64,000 nt of DNA from Parasponia andersonii (taxonomy: Eukaryota > Streptophyta > Magnoliopsida > Rosales > Cannabaceae), in NCBI GenBank assembly GCA_002914805.1, contig JXTB01000020.1:114806-178805 (forward strand), read 5' to 3'. How positions within the stretch are numbered: the stretch's first letter is position 1; each line of letters opens with the position of its first letter. Both the position numbers and the translations under genes were made by a program. The notes beneath the pieces were generated by a model. It saw nothing but the letters and a program-made list of their open reading frames with translations, did not search any database and was not told the DNA's origin. Positions 57,028-64,000 of this stretch are shown in pieces.

Positions 57028-57877
57028 TTTAGCTCACGATAGAATTAAAAAGAACAATCAAATTCATATATAAACCCATTGAAAAATAAAAATAATCAAG
57101 GAAGGAGAAGAAGTTGAGAATGAAACTATTTGTAGATTGACGTTCTTCCAAAATTGAGAGTTGAAATCCTTCAATAGCTGATATAATAAGCTCTAATGAA
57201 TTGCTCTCCAATTTCTACTATGAGTTTTTTCTCTTAAAGCTTCAAATTAAAAGGAAAATTAGAATAATTTTTTTGGTATTTTCTCTCCAAGAATCTCCCC
57301 TTGGAATTTTTCTCTCTAAAGGAAAAAAATGAGTTAAGCTATCTGTCTTGGAATGTATGCCTTCACCTCTAAGAGTAGGATTTTCTTAATCCAATAACTA
57401 TTGTACACTAAAGAGGATGTCTAATCTTGGTCGTTGGTTCGTCAAAAGTCGATCTAAACTGTCCATTTTAAGGCTTGGATGTGGAAGGAGACGCTCAACA
57501 CAAAAGCGATGCTACGACACCACAAAAATAATTGGGAAGCGTCGATTTTGCATTGCGGCACTGCAGGGATGGTGCTATAGTGCCATGGCCTGGAGATGCT
57601 GGCACCACGGTGCCACTGGCTGGCACTGCAACGCCAGTTCTCTAGAAGTTTGGCCTTTGGCATCTTTTTGTGGCATGGGTGCACTATTTTACTTGCGTGC
57701 TTGCTCCGTTTTGCTCCTTGTTTAGCTTATTTCCTATTGTTTCATTCTCATATACGTAGAAATAAAGAAAACATCAAAATAACACCAAATTCATAAGAAA
57801 TAACTTCATTTTTAAAGAAACATAGCCAAATCAAAGCTAGAAAAATATAGAATAACTCCATTTTAGTGGAGTTTTCA
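57028..57877 (-). repeat. Athila-like LTR (family 1), right part
   Basis: Continues the LTR interrupted at 51273. 'AAAATAATCAAGGAAGGAGA' and neighbours match 7064-7090. A short GGCACTGCAG/GGTGCCA-rich segment around 57550-57680 produces frames on both strands that I do not consider genes. Confidence 0.65.
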
Positions 57878-60081
57878 TTTGCTTCCCATCTGCCTCATAG
57901 GTGAAAAGATATTTATCAAATGGTGAATTAATACCAATATCAACGAGAAAGTTTCTTTTGTCTGTTGATTAAGGTGTGTCTCATCAATATGACAAGGCCG
58001 AAGTCCAGTTATTGGTTTTGCATTTTTTTCTTTGATTTCCTTAATTTACCCAGGAAATCATTACATGGCTGAAGTCTAGTAAAGAAAATTTTCTTATTTA
58101 CTCGGCTGCTTTTATCAACTTAGATTGTTTTCGTTTGTTTCCTCAAAAGTAGTATGTAGTAGCATAGCTTTGTTTAAGGACACACAATTATGACTTGGTC
58201 CATATCCAATGTTTGGGCCACTGATTTCTGCTCTGCAAGTAAATACAGACAAAACATTTCTGTTTAGTTAACAATGAGACATACTAACATGCTAAGCCAA
58301 AGAAATTAGAGACAATGATAAAGAAGGGAATTCTCACTGACACTTTCACAAACACTTGAACTGCAATAAAACTAACACAAACAAAACCGAGTCTAACACA
58401 ATGAACAAGGTTTAACTATCTCAATCTTAAGATGAAAAATCAAAAGCATAAGAAAATTATATTAAAAAAAATGCAATCAAAAGTGCCAGAAATCAAGAAA
58501 TTGAGAGAAAGAGATCCAGAAATTAAGAGAATTACGTAATTTAATCTAGAAAACATGAACGCACAAAAACAGATTTAAGGATTGAGAGAATTGATGCTTC
58601 ATTTTCTCTGATTTAGGGATAGAGGAATTTTTTTTAGCTCAAATCATCGATTAAGAGAAGTGAGCTAGTTGAAAATTAAGCTCAATCTGCCATTTGTCTT
58701 CAACATCTCAGTCTCAAACTGAACCAGAGAGAAAATGTTCGCGCTATCGCTCAGACTGAGCCAGAGAGAAAGAGTGGTCACATCATGGCTTGGACTGAAC
58801 AAGAGAGAAATCGGCCACACCATGGCTCGAACTGAACTTGTGCTGAGCCAAAGAGAGAGTGGTCATGGGTTACGGGAGAGAAAGATATCATGCCATACAG
58901 AGATAAGAGAAGCGAAAGAGACTTAACGTCTGGCGGTTTGGGAGAAATATTCTAAATTATGTCAATCTACGCGCCACATTTGCAAAACATTTTTTTATTA
59001 AAAGAAGCAACATTTTTCTGAAGGTGATATAATAGGGATATTATCTAACGTTATGAAAGAGTATTTTTCCTGTAGTACGAACTCCTCTAACAGTAAATCT
59101 GGCAATATTGTTGGTTATAGGAACTTTTTGTTAAGAGATAACCGTTTGTCACTTTTTTGTTTTTTTCTTCCTGATAACGAAATGTCCATACACATGTTAA
59201 GATTAGTTTTTCTGTATTGATGTTTTGTTTTGTAATTGGAGAACTTATAATGGTATAGCTCATATTGCAGTTGTTTATTTTAACAATAAATTTCTTTTTT
59301 ACTTTAAAAAGAAAGGAAAACTAATATTCACTTCTAAGTTCTAATTAATTATCATTGGAGAACATAAAAATTGTATTTATTTTAGTTTCCTATATTAACA
59401 CCTAATTAAAAATATGGTATGAACAATTAGAATATTGGCAACTTTCTATTCTGTAACTAAAAAGACTTGGGTGAATCTTCTAATAACCATATATCTTGCA
59501 GCAATTTGGCAAACAATCACTGCACACTTGGGAGAGAAACTTTAAATAAAATAGAATAAACATGATGATAAACGTAAAAGTACAAATAGAAACGTTCTAT
59601 GAAACTTTTGGAACAAGTTGCCATACTAATGAATAAAAGGGACATTATTGGTGCTATCGAGAATAGCATCCAAAGAATTTTTGGGTTAAAAGTTATTTTT
59701 GGTAGTATTTAGATAAATTACTAAAACATCTTATCTTTTAAAGAAGGTTCTTTTAATATTTTTACCTTAAGAAGTAAAAGTTATTCTAAATTAGCCCATT
59801 AATAGGTTAGATGTCTTCAAAAATTTTGTTACTTACATGGCCAGAGAAGCCAAGCTAATTTTTGTGGCTGTCTCTAACTATTTTTATTGAAATATATGCC
59901 GATTAACATTTTTCACATCTTTTTGTACAATTTTTGACCATATCCATTGGATTGTCTTAGATTCAATAGTCAAGTTTCTGTTAAATATGTCAAATAATTA
60001 TGAAGTAAGAGATATAAAAATAGCTCTGGTTAATTTTTTACCTTATCGATTGAATTTGTTCTTATATATAGAAATATGGTT
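57878..60081. other. Intergenic sequence, no gene seen
   Basis: AT-rich. It has a purine-rich, repeat-like stretch at 58700-58925 and otherwise nothing recognisable. A segment around 59665-59720 (GTTAAAAGTTATTTTTGGTA) resembles the joined flanks of the Tat element (15790 and 26962), hinting at an older dispersed repeat. Confidence 0.45.
58700..58925. repeat. Imperfect tandem repeat built on GA-CTGA-C-CAGAGAGAAA
   Basis: About four degenerate units of 38-50 bp share CTGAACCAGAGAGAAA-like words followed by a GTGGTCACACCATGG-like part. A 63-codon frame here (58735-58926) is made of the repeat and has no known domain. Confidence 0.5.
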
Positions 60082-60311
60082 CTCTTTTTTTTTTTCTTTT
60101 ACAATTCTTGATAATATAGAAGTGGACGTGGCGGACCAAGATTATCCATTATCATGGGGTGGACAATGCAAGTACGCTACTTGTAGATACTTGGTGGAAT
60201 TAAGTCGGGATAAATCACTGTGAAAAATCCCTAATCTCTCTCAAACTTAAACTTGCGACTTTGGCCGAGCTACAATCCCTTAATCATCTGAGCGACCACA
60301 CTCGATGTGGA
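60082..60311 (-). mobile_element. Candidate tRNA-derived SINE
   Basis: The minus-strand head reads GTGTGGTCGCTCAGATGATT, like a tRNA A-box region, with a B-box-like GCAAGTTTAAGTTTGAG about 45 bases on, and the body ends in an A-rich tail (T-rich 60082-60100 on the plus strand). Direct repeats AGAAATATGGTT (60070-60081) and AGAAATATAGTT (60312-60323) flank it, one mismatch in twelve, as expected of LINE-style target duplications. Confidence 0.6.
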
Positions 60312-60323
60312 AGAAATATAGTT

Positions 60324-62945
60324 AAACACTGTAGAATTTATTTGTATGAACATCTTTACAATTATCTAAATTAAGTATCCATCAGGGTTAGTTTTGAGTG
60401 AATGGGTTTCATGGAACGGAGATTGGATACTAAATTGGGAGTTTAACTTTCAATATTGCGTGAGTTTTTTTTTTTCTTCTTTCTTATAAGTAGAAGTTAC
60501 TAATTCTCACTATTTTAAGAAAAAATTAATCTAAATTAATTCACCTGATTAAAAAAAAAATGAAAAAACATTCTATTTGAGGCGTATTGAAACTAAACGG
60601 CCCACGTGTGGAAGTCAAAAGAGGAATAGAGGCCCTGCATTAATTATGTATTGGACAATGTATTGCGTATCGGACAAAACGACCATTTTTCGATTGGTAC
60701 CTACACTCGAGAATAACTGAGACAAATCCAAAATTTGCTGCTGTGGAAAATATTGTGGTACATAATTTCTTGGAAAAAAAACAAACGAAGAAAAATTCAA
60801 TGACAAAAAAAAAAATGAGAGAACGAAAAGGGTGCTTGGGAGGGTAGAACTCCAATGAAACCTTTTTGTTGGTAACTGATAAAAACCCTGTCTACCTTTG
60901 AAAATACAATTATAAACCGTTTTTACTAATTACAAACCGTTTAAAATTACTAAATATTCAATACCCTCTTTTTTTTTTTTTAACTCTCTTCCCCACCTGC
61001 TTCATGTACCCTTCTCTTCTTATCTTCTCCCTTTTTCCTTTTATTTTTATCTTTCATTTTGCCTCCTTCTTACATATTAAGACTCTTTTTCCCCTTTTCT
61101 TTTTACTCTCATTTTTTTTCTTTTTTTTTTTAATTTTTTGAAGACTTGGAAAATTAAAATTTGACATATTCTTAGACGTACACTTGGCAATACCTTGAAG
61201 CAAAGAAATTTCAAGCTCACATGTCTTTAATCTAACAAACTCGAGAAATTTAGAAAAGGTCAGGAGCTAGGAATATCAACCTAAATATTTGCATTTCTGG
61301 TTGAAATATATATTCATAAAAAGTTTCTTTTCTTACAAAAGTCTTTTATTATTATAATGATTATTATTGAATCTAATTGGCTAAAGTAAGCTTTCTTTTA
61401 TTTTTGTGAATAAAAGTTGGCTTTTTTACTTTCCAAGAGATAAAGGAAAAAAAAATTCAAGATACACGGCTTACAGCTTTTCATGATAAATTCAGAGTCT
61501 AAATCAAATTATAGCTAGACACGTGTTAAAACTTAAGGCTTTAAATATGTTATATTTCTTGTTTTGTATCTTTGTATTTTTCTTTTGGATATAAATTAAG
61601 GCATCTTGTACGTAATAAAGAATTGGTCCAATTTATATAGTTGGGACGTATTACATTTCACAATAAATCTAGGTCCATTGAGGGGGACATTCTGAATTTA
61701 ATGCTAGCAATAGCATTGACCTTGTTGTAGTAATGTACAACTAGTTAACAGTTTTTAAACCTGGCGGCTCAACATAATGGGTAACAGACAAAATTTGTAC
61801 AGAAGTCTTTGAAGGACTAGTTTCAATATTTTTGTTTGACATATTTATTAGACTTTTGTACACATCTAGATTCATCCTTTTTGTCGGAGTGATATTCCAT
61901 GATTTGTCTTTCTTTTTTCTTAAAATAATCAAACAATGTAGAGAAGAAACACACTACTACGTACTATGACTTTAACTGTTTTGTGGAAAAGTATGAATAA
62001 AAGAAGCTAGCGCCACAATTGAAATTTCAAATAAGAAAATTAGAACTTTGCATCAGTAGTCTTAATTTTTAAAAAAAAAAATTGTCGGAGAAAACAAGGA
62101 GCATCATGACAAATAACTTGACTAATATGATTTTTTTTGCTGAAAAAATTGTGTGAAATATAAATAAAGAAATATATATTAAATATTAACAACTAATATA
62201 AATGTGATATTAACTAAATATTTTTTTGTTGATAGCTTGTCAAGATATATATAGCATACCATAAATATGTATCTTTTTTTTTTTTGAAAAGCAAACAAAG
62301 TATTTAGAGAAATTACTATTTTTTCAGATTTTCTTTCACCAAATGTCCAATTGATTGCCTTAATGAAACTTAAAAAGGCCCATTAATCTTGATATTTTAT
62401 TTCTTTCATAAACATAGTAGTTAAATACCATTAAGTATAGTAGGTATGGTTCCAAAGTAATATAAAATTAACTGATTAAAAGTTTAAAGTTTGCTTCATA
62501 ATTTGACGTCGAAAGCGGTTTTGCCTCACTCGGGTCACCCGTGCTTAGTCACCTTTTCTTAAGCCAACTAACATGTGAACATTCTAATCTTAAATAAAGG
62601 ATATGAAAAGCGAAAAGAAAAAAGGAATTTCACAAAAAATTGTTAAAACACTATGTCAAGTGATGAGAAAAAAAGACCATGAAAAGAGTCTTATTTGCAT
62701 AAATTTATAAACACCACAACAATACTAAAAAAAAAGAAAAAAAAAAAAAAAGTACCACAGTATCAAAACCGAACTCATTATTGCCCTTGGCAGTGCGGAG
62801 AATCGTTCGATAGTCAAATATCCCAGCCAAAACATGAGTCCCGTGTTATGAAAATAAAGAGCCGTGCGTACTTGAAACTTTTAATATAATTCGCAGAAAT
62901 AGCCAAAAAAGGGAAATAAAAAAAAGCCAAAAATCACATCGTCAA
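60324..62945. other. AT-rich spacer next to the acyltransferase gene, no gene seen
   Basis: Contains several poly-T/poly-A runs (60965, 61110, 62275, 62730) and no convincing frame. The last few hundred bases are downstream of the acyltransferase stop codon and would include its 3' untranslated region; I see no clear polyadenylation signal. Confidence 0.45.
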
Positions 62946-64000
62946 TTAAAAAATCAAATCCTGAACCGCCTCTGAAACGTGGTACCGAATCTCTGGCGAA
63001 TAATTAATGTCGTCGTAGAAGTGTTTCTTAAAAGCTTCAACGTGTTGCACCAGAAGACAAACGACAACCACCACCGACTCATCCCCCTTACCACTCCGAA
63101 GGATCCACGCGTCACCATCTACTTGGTGATAAGCCGGACCGAAATGAATCTCCTTGCCCCAGCCGAAGTCCGTTCCGTTAAACGGCAAGTTCATCCAGTT
63201 TACCACCCCGATATTCGGGTTTCCCCCGTAATTGGCTCCGCCGTTAGTTGACGATTTGTACGAGTACTGAAACTTCGTTAGGTCTCGTTGACTTTTCAGG
63301 TAGTCAACGGCCGACAAAACGTAGTCGTTTGTTACCGTCTCGATCGCCGAACGTATTTTACTCGCTCCGTAACTTAACGGCTTCGATGTTAAATCCCCAG
63401 CGTAACAGCTCGCTGTCACGTCGAACACTCCGTTACCGAAGTAACCTAACGGTAACGGTGGCTGGAGACGCCTTCGTGAGTCGATGGTGACGAGACACGC
63501 CGTTGGTTGCTCGTCTTGATGCTTCCTCGCCTTGCTCGCACACCTCCAAATGTGAGCCGTTAAGGCCTCGTAACGCGTGTACGGTCGAGATGATTTGAGT
63601 TTGTTCGGGCGATCCCGATTCGCCGTCCTCTTTAGCTCCTCCACTTGTTCTGTCCCAAGCCCTAACGTGATCATTGTGGTTTTCATCTTCTTAAGCTCTT
63701 CGGAGCTTGGCTGTTTGAGCAAAAAAGGCATACAACAGAAATCGTTTGAGTGATCAAACCGCGGTGGGGCCCAAGATGGCTCTCCGGCTTTAAAGGCCGT
63801 TTTATAATGAAACGGCGCCGTTAGTAGCGGCTCGCCTCGTGCTAGCCGGGCCCACTCGATCATGAAGTTCGCGGCGCTTAGTCCATCGGTGACGACGTGT
63901 GACATGGCGAGGCCTAGGCTAAAGCCACCGCACCTGAACTTGGTGAGTTGCACGAAGCAAAGAGGGAGTTCGTGAATCGGGACGGCGTCGTTTATGGACG
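62946..64000 (-). CDS. SHT: BAHD acyltransferase, spermidine hydroxycinnamoyl transferase-like, 5' end outside window
   Basis: BAHD enzymes transfer acyl groups from CoA thioesters in the cytosol. The frame is open from the right edge to the stop at 62946-62948 (about 351 codons, the C-terminal four fifths of a usual 430-450 residue enzyme). The catalytic HxxxD motif is HVVTDG (codons at 63899-63882), and the structural DFGWG motif is intact at 63170-63156. Neighbouring wording (EWARLARGEPLL, TRYEALTAHIWRCASKAR, YFGNGVFDV, FKKHFYDDI) is closest to my recollection of spermidine hydroxycinnamoyl transferases, which make phenolamides for the pollen coat from the tapetum. Other BAHD substrates cannot be excluded. 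No intron, stop or frameshift is seen in the visible part, and its GC content is well above that of its surroundings, so it is probably functional. Confidence 0.85.
   Translation of the reverse strand, partial: SINDAVPIHELPLCFVQLTKFRCGGFSLGLAMSHVVTDGLSAANFMIEWARLARGEPLLTAPFHYKTAFKAGEPSWAPPRFDHSNDFCCMPFLLKQPSSEELKKMKTTMITLGLGTEQVEELKRTANRDRPNKLKSSRPYTRYEALTAHIWRCASKARKHQDEQPTACLVTIDSRRRLQPPLPLGYFGNGVFDVTASCYAGDLTSKPLSYGASKIRSAIETVTNDYVLSAVDYLKSQRDLTKFQYSYKSSTNGGANYGGNPNIGVVNWMNLPFNGTDFGWGKEIHFGPAYHQVDGDAWILRSGKGDESVVVVVCLLVQHVEAFKKHFYDDINYSPEIRYHVSEAVQDLIF

Larger units (their letters stand above)
49906..57877 (-). mobile_element. Athila-like 5' end (family 1) split by a chromovirus
   Basis: From right to left on the minus strand: LTR in two parts (57028-57877 and 50593-51273), primer site (50592-50573), and 0.7 kb of internal sequence with a conserved ORF. 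It then ends near 49906 without gag or pol. The LTR pieces join at a sequence continuous in the related LTR at 6352-7375 (AGAGAGATTTTG near 6997). The element is a truncated relic. Confidence 0.7.

Noticed and set aside
57417..57796. Frames of 66-102 codons on both strands
   Set aside because: They lie in the outer part of an Athila-like LTR and have no domain.
58735..58926. 63-codon frame in a repeat
   Set aside because: Built from an imperfect tandem repeat with no known domain; likely chance.

Overview
The window looks like repeat-dense nuclear DNA of a flowering plant, most likely a eudicot. It is AT-rich and packed with nested LTR retrotransposons of plant lineages (Athila-like, Tat, Tekay-like and another chromovirus, Ty1/copia). 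The only host gene visible is a BAHD acyltransferase most like spermidine hydroxycinnamoyl transferases, on the minus strand and cut by the right edge. I cannot name the species.

Left part (1-15810). A minus-strand LTR element with a 1.9 kb 5' LTR (3620-5519), a Met-type primer site and a very AT-rich leader runs off the left edge. Its leader holds a 790-bp duplication split by a single N, which is probably an assembly join. It abuts a decayed Athila-like gag (5525-6080) and LTR. That LTR is split by a second, shorter Athila-like element (about 7376-14547), which is itself split by a 2.2 kb solo LTR (8495-10709).

Middle (15811-29405). A complete 11.1 kb Tat-lineage element (15811-26958) has target-site duplications, primer site and polypurine tract. 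Its minus-strand gag-pol includes two RNase H domains. On the opposite strand, between pol and the 3' LTR, lies a separate gene with a TATA box, a 5'-leader intron and four coding exons whose reading phases join exactly (17429-19588). About 2.4 kb without recognisable genes follows.

Right-middle (29411-48960). A Tekay-like chromovirus (29411-40362, perfect AAGTC duplications) carries two insertions: a 1.8 kb solo LTR of the family seen at the left edge, and a 223-bp fragment of the 25S ribosomal RNA gene flanked by ATCAAT repeats. Next is a decayed plus-strand Ty1/copia element (40800 to about 48960) interrupted by two solo LTRs, one from the Tat family (perfect GGATA duplications) and one of the 2.2 kb family.

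Right part (49906-64000). Another Athila-like 5' end is split by a plus-strand chromovirus (51274-57027) with both LTRs, whose integrase has lost its middle. After about 2 kb with no gene comes a tRNA-type SINE candidate (60082-60311), more AT-rich spacer, and the acyltransferase gene (62946-64000).

The elements record a layered history: old Athila-like and copia copies were hit by later insertions, several of which collapsed to solo LTRs. Every retroelement coding region carries stops or frameshifts, many of them readable as C-to-T or G-to-A changes, as expected of methylated, silenced DNA.
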